The notes under the pieces are model-generated. The model searched no databases, was not told the DNA's origin, and worked only from the letters and a program-made list of their open reading frames with translations. From Ashinkailepas kermadecensis (taxonomy: Eukaryota > Arthropoda > Thecostraca > Neolepadidae), in assembly GCA_034440615.1 (NCBI GenBank), contig JAOTOM010005143.1, positions 366,001-430,000 of the forward strand: 64,000 nt of DNA. The letters run 5' to 3'. Shown in pieces: positions 8,547 to 19,049 of this stretch. The first letter of the stretch is position 1, and the number at the start of each line of letters is the position of its first letter. The translations under genes were made by a program, and so were the position numbers.

Positions 8547-11250
8547 CTCACACCTGGTCACACTGGCTCACATAAAGCCACACCTGGTCACACTGGCTCA
8601 CACAAAGCCACACCTGGTCACACTGGCTCACACCTGGTCACACTGGCTCACACACAAAGCCACACCTGGGTTGGGCGCAAAATGACCTCAGTAGTCGAGG
8701 CGCCTAAAACCCAAATATCTAACTAACTAAAGCCACACCTGGTCACACTGGCTCACACACAAAGCCACACCTGGTCACACTGGCTCACACAAAGCCACAC
8801 CTGGCCACACTGGCTCACACACAAAGCCACACATGGACACTGGCTCACACACAAAGCCACACCTGGTCACACTGGCTCACACACAAAGCCATACCTGATC
8901 ACACTGGCTCACACACAAAGTCACACCTGGTCACACTGGCTCACACACAAAGCCATACCTGATCACACTGGCTCACACACAAAGCCATACCTGGTCACAC
9001 TGGCTCACACACAAAGCCATACCTGATCACACTGGCTCACACACAAAGCCATACCTGATCACACTGGCTCACACACAAAGTCACACCTGGTCACACTGGC
9101 TCACACACAAAGCCATACCTGATCACACTGGCTCACACACAAAGCCACACCTGGTCACACTGGCTCACACACAAAGCCATACCTAGTCACACTGGCTCAC
9201 ACACAAAGCCACACCTGGTCACACTGGCTCACACAAAGCCACACCTGGCCACACTGGCTCACACACAAAGCCACACATGGACACTGGCTCACACACAAAG
9301 CCACACCTGGTCACACTGGCTCACACACAAAGCCATACCTGATCACACTGGCTCACACACAAAGCCACACCTGGTCACACTGGCTCACACACAAAGCCAT
9401 ACCTGATCACACTGGCTCACACACAAAGCCATACCTGGTCACACTGGCTCACACACAAAGCCATACCTGATCACACTGGCTCACACACAAAGTCACACCT
9501 GGTCACACTGGCTCACACACAAAGCCACACCTACACTGGCTCACACACAAATCCACACCTGGTCACACTGGCTCACACACAAAGCCACACCTGGTCACAC
9601 TGGCTCACACACAAATCCACACCTGGTCACACTGGCTCACACACAAAGCCATACCTGGTCACACTGGCTCACACACAAAGCCACACATGGACACTGGCTC
9701 ACACACAAAGCCACACATGGACACTGGCTCACATAAAGCCACACCTGGTCACACTGGCTCACATAAAGCCACACCTGGTCACACTGGCTCACACAAAGCC
9801 ACACCTGGTCACACTGGCTCACACACAAAGCCATACCTGGTCACACTGGCTCACACACAAAGCCACACCTGGTCACACTGGCTCACACACAAAGCCACAC
9901 CTGGTCACACTGGCTCACACACAAATCCACACCTGGTCACACTGGCTCACACATAAAGCCACACCTGGTCACACTGGCTCACACACAAAGCCATACCTGG
10001 TCACACTGGCTCACACACAAATCCACACCTGGTCACACTGGCTCACACACAAAGCCACACCTGGTCACACTGGCTCACACACAAATCCACACCTGGTCAC
10101 ACTGGCTCACACATAAAGCCACACCTGGTCACACTGGCTCACACACAAAGCCATACCTGGTCACACTGGCTCACACACAAATCCACACCTGGTCACACTG
10201 GCTCACACACAAAGCCACACATGGACACTGGCTCACACACAAAGCCACACCTGGTCACACTGGCTCACACACAAAGCCACACCTGGTCACTGGCTCACAC
10301 ACAAAGCCACACCTGGTCACTGGCTAACACACAAAGCCACACCTGGTCACACTGGCTCACACACAAAGCCATACCTGATCACACTGGCTCACACAAAGTC
10401 TCACCTGGTCGCACTGGTTCACACACAATTACACCTGGTCATTGGCTAACACACAAAGCCACACCTGGTCACACTGGCTCACACACAAAGCCATACCTGA
10501 TCACACTGGCTCACACAAAGTCTCACCTGGTCGCACTGGTTCACACACAATTACACCTGGTCATACTGGCTCGCACACATGGTCACACTGGCTCACACAC
10601 AAAGCCACACCTGGTCACACTGGCTCACACACAAAGCCACACATGGACACTGGCTCACACACAAAGCCACACCTGGTCACTGGCTAATACAAAGCCACAC
10701 CTGGTCACTGGCTCACACACAAAGCCACACATGGACACTGGCTCACACACAAAGCCACACCTGGTCACACTGGCTCACACACAAAGCCATACCTGATCAC
10801 ACTGGCTCACACACAAAGCCACACCTGGTCACACTGGCTCACACACAAAGCCACACCTGGTCACTGGCTCACACACAAAGCCACACCTGGTCACACTGGC
10901 TCACACACAAAGCCATACCTGATCACACTGGCTCACACACAAAGCCACACCTGGTCACACTGGCTCACACACAAAGCCACACCTGGTCACACTGGCTCAC
11001 ACACAAAGCCACACCTGGTCACACTGGCTCACACACAAAGCCACACCTGGTCACACTGGCTCACACAAAGTCTCACCTGGTCGCACTGGTTCACACACAA
11101 TTACACCTGGTCATACTGGCTCGCACACATGGTCACACCTGATCACGCTCTAGCGCGTACATTGTTACAACTGGTCACACTCAGTCACACTCGCTCACGG
11201 ACACGGCCACACCTGGTCAAACTCCTTCACACTCGGCCAGGGACACGGGC
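8547..11250. repeat. 32-bp minisatellite, 2.7 kb array
   Basis: About 90 units with the core CACACCTGGTCACACTGGCT followed by CACACACAAAGC (32 bp), with shorter variants lacking 4-10 bases. Variant blocks repeat in order (for example the TCTCACCTGGTCGCACTGG block near 10,390, 10,515 and 11,070), showing higher-order structure. Units degrade at the right end (11,150-11,250). The plus-strand reading THTKPHLVTLAHTQS is a consequence of the repeat. An insertion of about 60 bp lies at 8670-8730. Confidence 0.95.
8670..8730 (+). mobile_element. Minimal LINE/SINE 3'-tail insertion in minisatellite
   Basis: A 60-bp foreign block, GTTGGGCGCAAAATGACCTC, then AGTAGTCGAGGCGCC and TAAAACCCAAATATCTAACT with an (AACT)n end. 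Minisatellite sequence AAAGCCACACCTGG flanks both sides in the phase expected for a target duplication of up to 14 bp, although the repeat background weakens that. It can fold as GGGCGC...GCGCC with an inner TGAC...GTCGA. Confidence 0.8.
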
Positions 11251-13368
11251 ACACCCGGTTCGAGCATCGATAATAGTGGGTGCTGTGGAAATGGTAGTTG
11301 GTATGTGCTGCTTTTTATAATCGGCAACTTCCATCATCTGTCATACCTGTTGTATTCTCGTTGTTCTGCCGATGTTATTGCGGCGCGTATGGCTGCTTGG
11401 TGCTGATACGGGCTAAGGAAGGATAACAGTTGGAGGATAGGAGACAAGGGACTTTGAGACTGCATATTCTTGTGTTGCCAATGCAACACCAATACTCTCA
11501 AAATTGAGCATTAGACCTATGCTGATGCATGGAGAGAATGGATTCAAATTTCAGTTCGGCAATAACAATACTTGTTGCCAGTTTTCATATGTGACAATAG
11601 GTTTTGTTTGCAATCCAATCATACAATGTGCTGTTGGTCATCAAGACTGGGTTGCAAACTAATAATATTCCATAAAATATATTTAAGTTTTGGGGAAATT
11701 ACTGAGGAGAAAGGTCTTACCTTGAAAGGTCTTGTTCATCGTCAATAATTTGTATCACAGCGATATAGTTATTTGGGTTCAAGTATGATTATCCAGTTCT
11801 ATGATCATTCATCCCATGTTAGATAATGGTATATTATAGATTACCATAGACTTTACACCATCCAACACCTGAGCTGGAATGGCTTAGCTTAGATTGCCTA
11901 GTCATTAAGCATAAAAACATGGCCTTCAGTTGTGTCCTCCCTTGCCCAATACGAGTCTTCAACAAGTGGTGCAGCAAATAGGGTGGTATTTCATTGCAAC
12001 TTAATTCAACTTCCAGGTATAGTATTGCTATAAACCGATTTGCAGTGAAAAAGAACATCGCCTTTTGCCTCAAGAAAACCACCATTGTTAATATTCCTGA
12101 TAGAAAACACCCAGCTTCCCAGCCTTTATTAACAAGCTCCATGTCATGCAACACCCATGCATATGGTGTTGAACTTAACATTGTGGCCAGTCTGCAAAGT
12201 GTAGGCAGAAATGCACTGATCAAGCTTTGGATGCCAAAGCTTGATCAAATCAATACCGAATTTTGGAAAGAAAAAACTATATGCTCCTTGAACGTAAAAA
12301 CAAGATTTGTTTTTATTTCTTATTTAGGCTTGGCAGGCACTAAGTACCTAATTGGCAAAGCTTGTCCGTTGTTATCAGATTTAAAACTTTTCAGACCAAA
12401 AGGTGGTGAAGCTTACTGAGGGCCAATACAAATTTCATCCTGCAGACTTGAAAGAAAAGACAAACCTATCGTCAGAATGTTTCCTTTTTTATTTTGATCG
12501 ACCAAGTGACCAGTTACCCATAAGTACTAAAGTTCGGTGCCCGGTCCTACCACCCGAATCTCCCCTACCTGCAAGCCCATGAGTTTTGTCTTATTCAAGA
12601 TCTAAACACATAAATCGTCTTGCAATTCTTGGAAAAACAACAACAACGTAGCCTGTCTCTTCATCTCAGTGATGGTGCCAGGCTACAACCTCCACCACCA
12701 ACATACAAAACGTGCAGCTCAGCTGGGCTCAACTGGTCACTCGCATAAAACAGCTACACAATTCGGCTTTCGAAATATGACAGTCACTTGATTCGCTTGC
12801 CCGTTACTGGCGAAACTAAACTCAGGAGCAATCTGAGTAATTATTAATGACACTGCTGATTTTGTCAACTCATGCTGCAAACAGAACTTGAGCAGCATCA
12901 AACTCTTCATGTGTGCCAATATCTACTATACTAGCATATTGGGCTTCCAAACTGTGAACAAAATACCTGTAAAACTGTGAGATTGTTTTATCCGGTACCA
13001 TATGTTTTTTAATCCGCGAAGGTTACTGCATGTTACTGTAATTTTCTTGACACCAGCCTTAGACCCCCTTTTAAGTGCTTCGAGAGGGCATGGCCAGAAT
13101 GCCCCCTGGACCTGCCAGTGGACACAGGAATGCTCCCCAAGGACAACAATTAATTAATTAATTAATTAACAATGATATAAATAAATAAATAATTGGATCC
13201 CAATTATTGAGGAGTAGAGCTGATTATTATGTGACACAGGAATGCTCTCCAAAGAGCGACTGGTAACTATTCACTGGCAATTATTGGGGGGCAGAACAAG
13301 CTATTGTGACAAAGGAATGCTGTCCAAAAACAGTGCCCGGTAACTATTGAGGAGTAAAGATGACTTAC
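11251..13368. other. Unassigned; expected to be RPN2 intron
   Basis: Contains ORFs of up to 141 codons (11,994-12,419 +) and 129 codons (11,834-12,223 -) without recognisable domains. An (AATT)n/(AAAT)n microsatellite lies at 13,148-13,190. I scanned the minus strand for the next RPN2 segment and did not find it. Confidence 0.35.
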
Positions 13369-13488
13369 CTGCACAGTTTCTGCAGGAATAGTCAGCTTGC
13401 AGCCTGGCAGAGCAGCTGCAGCTTTCGCAATGAAGAATAGGTTGAACACATCATTGTCCACCTTACTCTTCAGGAACTTGCAAACATC
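13369..13488 (-). CDS. RPN2: RPN2 exon 3
   Basis: 120 nt (40 codons) in phase 0, preceded by the pyrimidine-rich acceptor GTTTTTTCCCAG and followed by the donor GTAAGT. It encodes a segment with a Cys near each end (DVCKFLKSK and LPGCKLTIP). The human protein has the same pair of cysteines at the equivalent place. Intron 2 (13489-13913) carries a LINE-tail module at 13741-13797. Confidence 0.88.
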
Positions 13489-15429
13489 CTGGGAAAAAAC
13501 ATGCAGCTTCCACACTTCGAATAAATGCCGGCCAAGGGACTATGTGTCACAAAATCCCAGATTACACCACATACATAGTCCTTGTAAAAGCCTAAATATT
13601 ACATGCATAGCCATTATATGTAGCACTATGAGTTCATCCAAGCCCATTGTGGGCATTTCAAAATGTTTGATAATGCCCACCGTCAGTTTACCCCAGACAA
13701 ATGACCACATGAAACGAACATTGCATTATTCACATCGTTAGTAAGTTAGTTATTTGGGCTTTAGGGCGCTTCGACCAGAATTGATAATTCGTGCCCAGCA
13801 TTATTCACATCAGTATTGTATCAACAAGCCAGGTTAAATCATGATCCAAACAATAACCTTCAACAAAAACAACCTGAGTGCACTGACATCCCAAAAGTAA
13901 AAGCACATCTTACCTGTGCGTTGGAAACCTGTTTTCCAATGAGCTTCGCTCCCAAAGCAGCATAGTGGACAGATTGGATGTCCTTTTTTCCAGCTAAATG
14001 AAATTCAAACAAATCTTCTAACCTCTTGAAATCTTCTTCATTTAGGAATGTGCTTGGAGTGAGAGCTAAACTAAGTCCAGCCAGGGAAAAAATGATCCAA
14101 ATAGTGGGACCTGGAATGGAAGAATAGCATGCTAGCAGTCAACCAGTCAAGAAAAAAATAAAGAAAAAGTGAAGAAAAGTTTAAAGTCTTGACACCTATT
14201 TTGACATGGAGGTTATCTGACGGCCCCCCCCCATCCGAATTCACCAACATTGACATTTGATTCTCAGGGAGGATATATGTGGGGTGAATAACAACAGTTA
14301 GCATTTTGTTGACCCATCCAATAATGCTACCCATACCCAGAGTACTTTATGGCTCTGGCATGCCCATTTGCAAGTGTTCACCGATCGTCTAGAGTTAGAA
14401 TCCCATCCGAGGACTCCAGCAACAAGGACCCCAATGACCCACACACAGGACCATCTCATCAAGGAATGTTAAATGTTTCCAGTTTGAACAATGCAAAACC
14501 CAGTAGATCAAAATGAATTCTAGCAGCATGATAAGGGATGACACAGTAGTTTGCTTCCAACTGAAAAGTAGGCATTTGCAATGGGTGGTCACTTTATTTT
14601 AATCATGTGAACAGACATGATATTGGTACATTTTTCCAAAGACCTGATCACCTAAAATGCAAATTTCCCATTTCCCTCTTCTTATAGTGATATCCCATCA
14701 TATACTTAACCCAGATGACCCAGTGGCTCTAGTAAGCCTCAGAACTTGATAACCATAACTATTTGATGCAATGGTTAGTAATCTATAAGGTGTCTCACAA
14801 TCTGACAGCCAGTCTCAATCTGAACAAATATGCTACGTTTATCACTACAGAAAGCCTACTTAGCCTCAACCAGTTATCTGTATAAGTCATATGACACAAA
14901 GTCGCCAGCAGGATTGGTACGAGGTACCGAAATGGGGTGAGGCAAAGTCCCCCCCCCCCAAAAAAAAAACCTCATGGGATTTCGGCCACTTCATTTTTCG
15001 GTTCCCAAAATTCGGAAGCTATTTGTTTCACCACAAACAAAAATAACTTTCGGACGTTACTGCCACATTTTTTAGACCTTTCAGTTGCACTTATGGCCCC
15101 GCGCACACTGGGAGAGAGATAAAGTAATATATTAGCACATTAAAAGCGAAGTTACCAAGGTTAACTTCTTGTGAACAGTTTTCCTGACATCCATGCAGTC
15201 GACAAACATTTTGAACAGCTCCACTGCATTTCAACTCCATTTGTAGATCTAATAAATGCATGCTATGGAGTTTAGGGGTGCATCGACTGCAGTGGTCATG
15301 CAGCAAGGTATGCTATGGAATGCTATGCAAACATCAATGCAAGTATCATTTCAAAGTCAAAAGATAAGGATTTGCTCGAAAATCCCGGAACTCACCTGGG
15401 CTTCCCAAAACAATGCTGGCTTCCTTCAT
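13369..15429 (-). CDS. RPN2: Ribophorin II (OST subunit), 5' part, three exons
   Basis: Partial gene; exons 15429-15396, 14110-13914 and 13488-13369. The spliced frame is open for 117 codons (34+197+120 nt) with junction phases 1 and 0. Every intron starts GT (GTGAG, GTAAG, GTAAG) and ends AG. The product starts MKEASIVLG, then has a hydrophobic signal-peptide stretch (WIIFSLAGLSLALTPS). It continues with segments that align by eye to the animal RPN2 N-terminus: the ALTPS...FLNEEDFKRLEDLF start, a Y-x-A-x-x-x-L-G-x-x repeat region, then CKFLKSKV...FFIAKAAAALPGCKLTIP, matching CTYIRSNLD...LFYAAQASQALSGCEISI of vertebrate RPN2. RPN2 is an ER-membrane subunit of the oligosaccharyltransferase complex that N-glycosylates nascent proteins; the conserved part here is luminal. 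Introns are 1,285 and 425 bp. No fourth exon was recognised downstream, so the gene is incomplete here. Family assignment is by recall, not by search. Confidence 0.88.
13741..13797 (-). repeat. LINE 3'-tail module (5) in RPN2 intron 2
   Basis: On the minus strand it reads TGGGCACGAATTATCAATTC, then TGGTCGAAGCGCCCTAAAGC and CCAAATAACTAAC. This is the closest match in the window to the 3' end of the LINE at 48340, so it is probably a severely 5'-truncated copy of that LINE. Confidence 0.8.
13914..14110 (-). CDS. RPN2: RPN2 exon 2
   Basis: 197 nt, preceded by the acceptor TTCCAG and followed by the donor GTAAGA. It encodes the end of the signal peptide, the signal-cleavage region ALTPS and the first conserved segment of mature RPN2 (FLNEEDFKRLEDLFEFHL, then QSVHYAALGAKLIGKQV). 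The frame ends exactly on a codon boundary (GCA CAG). Confidence 0.88.
14111..15395. other. RPN2: RPN2 intron 1
   Basis: 1,285 bp between GTGAG and TTCCAG on the minus strand. It contains a C10A10 homopolymer junction (14,950-14,969) and a degenerate LINE-tail module at 15,266-15,303. Small ORFs inside have no recognisable domain. Confidence 0.7.
15396..15429 (-). CDS. RPN2: RPN2 exon 1 (coding part)
   Basis: The start codon is the CAT at 15427-15429 on the plus strand. Eleven codons and one base encode MKEASIVLGSP, ending CCCAG before GTGAGT. It is chosen because the one leftover base joins exactly to exon 2 and restores GPTIWIIFSL, giving a normal signal peptide directly before the conserved ALTPS of mature RPN2. 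The 5' UTR and promoter would lie to the right of 15429. That region carries LINE-tail modules and an inverted SINE pair. Confidence 0.75.
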
Positions 15430-15540
15430 GACTGTAATTTTTCGTAATATAGCAGAGAAGAAAATGGTGTTTGAAGGATTTTACCAGTGGAATTTTTCAC
15501 GATTGATGATGGTCTATATTTGCAAGACTGTTTTATGAAG

Positions 15541-15601
15541 GTTTGGTTGGTTGGTTATTGGGGTTTAGGGGCGCATCGACTGCGTCGGTCATGCAGCGCC
15601 C
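15541..15601 (-). repeat. LINE/SINE 3'-tail module (7)
   Basis: Plus strand: (GGTT)n, ATTGGGGTTTAGGGGCGCAT, CGACTGCGTCGGTCATGCAG, CGCC. Read on the minus strand, GGGCGC pairs with GCGCCC and the inner ATGACC...GTCGAT can also pair. It lies about 110 bp upstream of the RPN2 start codon. Confidence 0.8.
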
Positions 15602-15615
15602 TGTCTTATGGTGGT

Positions 15616-15785
15616 GGTTGGTTGGTTGGTTATTGGTTTTACGACACGTCGACCGTTGAGTCATATAGCGTCGCCAATCTCTCACGCCGATTGGTCGCGA
15701 GCGAAGAGCAGCGACAGGTGAGACTCGAACCCACAATCTTTCGATTGTGAGACGAGCATCTTACCCCTAGACCACTCGTCCCCAG
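15616..15785 (-). mobile_element. tRNA-derived SINE, full length, minus orientation
   Basis: Minus strand starts GGGGACGAGTGGTCTAGGGG (A box) and has GGGTTCGAGTCTCAC (B box), the GCGACCAATCGGCGTGAGAG body and an (AACC)n tail. It is flanked by TATGGTGGT on both sides (15,607-15,615 and 15,786-15,794). By eye it is about 96% identical to the copy at 16085, so both are young. It belongs to the same family as the copies at 8.2 and 29.8 kb. Confidence 0.9.
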
Positions 15786-15788
15786 TAT

Positions 15789-15851
15789 GGTGGTGGTGGT
15801 GGTGGATTGGAGTTTAGGGGCGCGTCGACTGCCAAGGTCATTTTGCGCCCC
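15789..15851 (-). repeat. LINE/SINE 3'-tail module (9)
   Basis: (GGT)n, ATTGGAGTTTAGGGGCGCGT, CGACTGCCAAGGTCATTTTG, CGCCCC. It has the same stem (GGGCGC/GCGCCC) and inner TGAC...GTCGA pairing as the other modules. Confidence 0.75.
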
Positions 15852-16084
15852 CTGTCTTATGAAGGGCATCAAATACACGATAAAAGGTACACAACTGGGT
15901 AGACATGAAATTGGAACTTTATTTGGTACCAAGAACTGACATGATTGGTGAAGCATGACTTCCTAGGTTATACCATATCATCCAGTCACAAATGGAAGAT
16001 AACTGAATACAAATGAAGTACACTGGCCAACAGAACAGCACAGCCAGAGGAGAGATTAGGGGGAGCAAGAGCCCCTCCTAGAAA

Positions 16085-16247
16085 GGGGACGAGTGGTCTA
16101 GGGGTAAGATTCTCGTCTCACAATCGAAAGATTGTGGGTTCGAATCTCACCTGTCGCTACTCTTCGCCCGCGACCAATCGGCGTGAGAGATTGACGACGC
16201 TATATGACTCAACGGTCGACGTGTCGTAAAAGCCAATAACCAACCAA
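16085..16247 (+). mobile_element. tRNA-derived SINE, full length (reference copy)
   Basis: 163 bp flanked by a perfect 12-bp duplication CCCTCCTAGAAA (16,073-16,084 and 16,248-16,259). The head is tRNA-like: A box TGGTCTAGGGGTAAGA, a CAATCGAAAGATTG hairpin and B box GGGTTCGAATCTC, so it should be transcribed by RNA polymerase III. The body carries GCGACCAATCGGCG. The 3' end is GACGACGCTATATGACTCAA, CGGTCGACGTGTCGTAAAAG, CCAATAACCAACC, which has the same design as the LINE 3' end at 48340. It is not a working tRNA gene because the acceptor stem does not close. Confidence 0.93.
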
Positions 16248-16379
16248 CCCTCCTAGAAACAGGAGGCCCTGAGACATCCCTGACTGCACACACAAGGAAA
16301 GGACAGGAAGTCCCTTGACACACCCCAGCTGTCTCGGATATTCCAGAAAACAATGTTTTCTATTTGCTTTTAGTACCCT

Positions 16380-16956
16380 TTCTCTAAATTTGCATCAATA
16401 AATAATTTGATGTTTATCACACATATTTACCCATTTTTCAATGATGCACATCTTTCCATAGCTTATTTAGCTTAAAGTAAAACTTTGCTTATCACAAATA
16501 TTTGTATAGTAACCAACATGCCCATAGTTCGGTCAAGTTATTCCATTTTATTTGCTTCGATAAACATGAAGAAAACTTGAAACCAGGTAGCTGTAAACAA
16601 AATGAATCGTTACCTGAATACTTTCCACCCAAAATTTATCCATAAAACTATGCTTATAGGTCATGTTTTGATTCTTGAACTTTTTCCCAATATAACGTTA
16701 TGAGTGATTAAGACAGTGTGAAAACTCATTTCCTTTCCAGATGCTTACTTTTCAGTTGGGACGCAAAATAACACATGGGAAGTAGCATTGAATTAGGTAA
16801 TATACAATAAGCATTTGTAAAAGTAAAATGTAGCATACCTAACCCAGCCTGACACTCCTCCAAAAATAAAAGAATTCCCACAACAAATCGGGAAAAAATC
16901 AAAACTTTCAACATAACAAACATGATCCAACCTAACCTAGCCTAACCTGTGCATGT
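16380..16956. repeat. TTAGG-tract family copy next to Gypsy
   Basis: Contains the family core (CTCATTTCCTTTCCAGATGC, TTACTTTTCAGTTGGGACGC, AAAATAACACATGGGAAG) and AACCTAACCTAGCCTAACC at 16,928-16,946. The Gypsy remnant abuts it. Confidence 0.65.
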
Positions 16957-17149
16957 CAGGAGTACATATCATGGTCGCTGGCTGTGGTGATACGCACCCT
17001 CTCCCATGTCACCGACTTGATCGCGAGAGAGGCGAGGGCGGAGACCGAGCCGGCGACAACGCGTTGTCCTGTGTAGTCCGCAGCTGATGCCACCCTGCGC
17101 ATACCATTTGGGATGGAGCGCAGCGACAGCATGGCGGGAGAGTGGTCCT

Positions 17150-17732
17150 GGTGGGCGGCTGCTACGTCATCGTCCAGACGCATCTTCACGGGAAGTCCGA
17201 TCGGATGACGAGACGCCGTCAGCAGCTCTGTGCTTCACACCCGGAACATGTACCATGCGGAAACGGTAGTGGAGGGTTTTCTCTTTTGGGTTCCTGAGAC
17301 GGGTGTTGGGGATATCTTCGAGGAATCCGTCCCCCAAAGATCTTGAGGGGAGGCTTACGGCTGACTGCGACGATCAGCTCCCTGCAGCCCAGGACGAAAC
17401 AGCGCGTTATGTCGAGGGCTTCAGCAATGGCGAGCGCTTCGCCTTCCACGGGCGCGTATCTCGACTTCCACGGGCACGATGCGTGGATCGGCTACCCACC
17501 AGCGTCGTCTGCCACCACGTGCGACAGCAGAATGGACTGCCCTGGGGCACGAGCAATGCTTTTGGAAGAGCCAAAACCCGATGCCTGACTTCGACCAGTC
17601 TGTGGCCAGGCAGGTCGGATTGCGAGGGTCGAAAATTCTGACGCCCTCCTCGATTTTGCTGGTGATGGTTTTGGTCTCTTCGAAGAGGGTGCTGAGTCGC
17701 TCATCCCAACGAAATGGCGTGCCCGGTTTCAA
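17150..17732 (-). pseudogene. Gypsy RNase H region, broken
   Basis: MKPGTPFRWDERLSTLFEE leads into PTCLATDWSKSGIGFWLFQK (RNase H DWS motif) and, after a frameshift, EGEALAIAEALDITRCFVLG with CRELIVAV. Homologous to 48,630-49,213 in copy 2. Confidence 0.8.
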
Positions 17733-17735
17733 TAG

Positions 17736-18640
17736 CTAGCGAAATGGCAGCATCCTCTCGGCCATGCTTAAAGTGTATGACACTTGGTTGACGAGGCCAA
17801 ACCATGAGCGGACGTCTGTAATGTTGCGCGGCGGTTGAAAGTTATGGATGGCCTGCAGGTAGCGTCCGCAGGGTCGGACGCAATCGGGCGTGATCTCGAA
17901 GCCAGCAAACTCCACGGTATCCTGGGCGAAGACGAACTTGTCCGGGTCCAAGACGATACTGTGGCACCCATAGATGTCGAGCCACTGCACGGCCTGATGG
18001 AAACTCACCTCACCGACTCGGACCACAGGACATCGTCAATGCACTTCGTCTTGTGCGGGACAGGACGTGGGACATGATCTCATCGTATCGCCGAGTGTAC
18101 CCATCGCCCGAGGCAGCCCTGTGGGGCTCTTTTGTACTGATAGCGACCCCATGTGGTGATGAAGGTTGTCAGATGGCGGTCTTCCGGATGAATGGTGAAG
18201 CTGTGATACCCATTCCAGGCATCGAACACAATATTCGTGCTTGGTGGTACAGAACGGGCCTGGTGGAACAGTAAGAGGGTGTGGTGTGTCTTCCGAGTGG
18301 CGTGCCGGTTGAGCGCCTGAAAGTCGACAGCGCGGCGGGGTGTGTCGTCTCTCTTGGCGCGTACCACCATTAAATGGCACCACGTGACGGGTTCACCAAC
18401 AGGCACTGGCTCCAGCACACCAAGCTGGACGTCATGGTCAAGACCGGCCTTGACTTCGTCGTGTCAGTGGAGCGACACCGGTACAGGAATGTGGCACGAA
18501 ACCGGCTCGGCATCGGCATCCACCATCAGCTTCACGGGGAGTCCCACCATCAGCAGAAGTGGCTGGTGACGTGGCGGACGTTGGCGACGGGCAACGGCAT
18601 GGCGTCTGGGCGTCGATGTCGTCCAGAGCATTAGCGCCGG
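17736..18640 (-). pseudogene. Gypsy reverse transcriptase, broken
   Basis: Two frames cover it: 18,418-18,080 (VPVGEPVTWCHLMVV, then R-AVDFQALNRH, AWNGYHSFTIHPEDRH, a RAPQG-like block) and 18,026-17,736 (LDPDKFVFAQDTVEFAG, RSWFGLVNQVSY). Between them the reading CIDDVLWSES is the catalytic x-x-DD box in a shifted frame. It is therefore recognisable but not translatable as one protein. Confidence 0.85.
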
Positions 18641-18668
18641 CCGTCGGATCCTTGTCCTTTGAGGCGTC

Positions 18669-19049
18669 TCACGGGGATTCCTGGGCTTCGCCTACGGTCG
18701 GGAAGTTCTCGGCGATGACTCCCAGAGCGACGCAGGCTTCGTGGCTGAGAAAGAGTTTGTCCGAGTTGCCTGTCACGTCGGTGATTTGTCTTGTCTCTGT
18801 AACCCGATCATGCCAGCCTGTCCCAGAGAACCGGAGAATGACAGCACCCAAGATTCTGATGCCCTTGCCGTTTGCGTCGTGCATCTTCACTGTGACGGAG
18901 ATGAGGTCGGCGTGGCTCGGACCCAACCAGCAGATTACTCGGATGCCCGCGAGGCAACTTTGGCATCCTGTGTCGGCCACGGCGGAGAGGACGGTTGTTT
19001 TGGTCGTCATAGTTGGGGCAAAGTCAGGAGCCTGATAGTCGGCGGCCAC
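18669..19049 (-). pseudogene. Gypsy aspartic protease domain
   Basis: 126-codon open stretch with LSAVADTGCQSCLAG, a retropepsin active-site loop in which DTGC replaces the usual D-T/S-G-A, followed by a hydrophobic second half (IRILGAVILRFSG). It sits between the knuckle and RT, as expected for Gypsy pol. Confidence 0.8.

Noticed and set aside
8555..11142. ORFs of 63-191 codons (THTKPHLVTLAHTQS type) across the minisatellite
   Set aside because: They arise because the 32-bp unit lacks stops in some frames. Frames shift between neighbouring units and the minus strand is equally open in parts.
8547..11250. CRISPR-like array
   Set aside because: Repeats are contiguous with no unique spacers, in a eukaryotic genome. 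It is a minisatellite.
11994..12419. 141-codon plus-strand ORF
   Set aside because: No recognisable domain, low-complexity AT-rich codons, and an equally long ORF on the opposite strand.
12737..12950. Candidate RPN2 exon 4 (minus strand, around HEEFDAAQVLFAA)
   Set aside because: A short open run with weak similarity, but a stop interrupts it and no matching acceptor/donor pair gives the right phase.
16085..16160. A functional tRNA gene
   Set aside because: A and B boxes are good, but the acceptor stem does not close, the anticodon arm is not canonical, and the unit has a SINE body, a tail and a target duplication.
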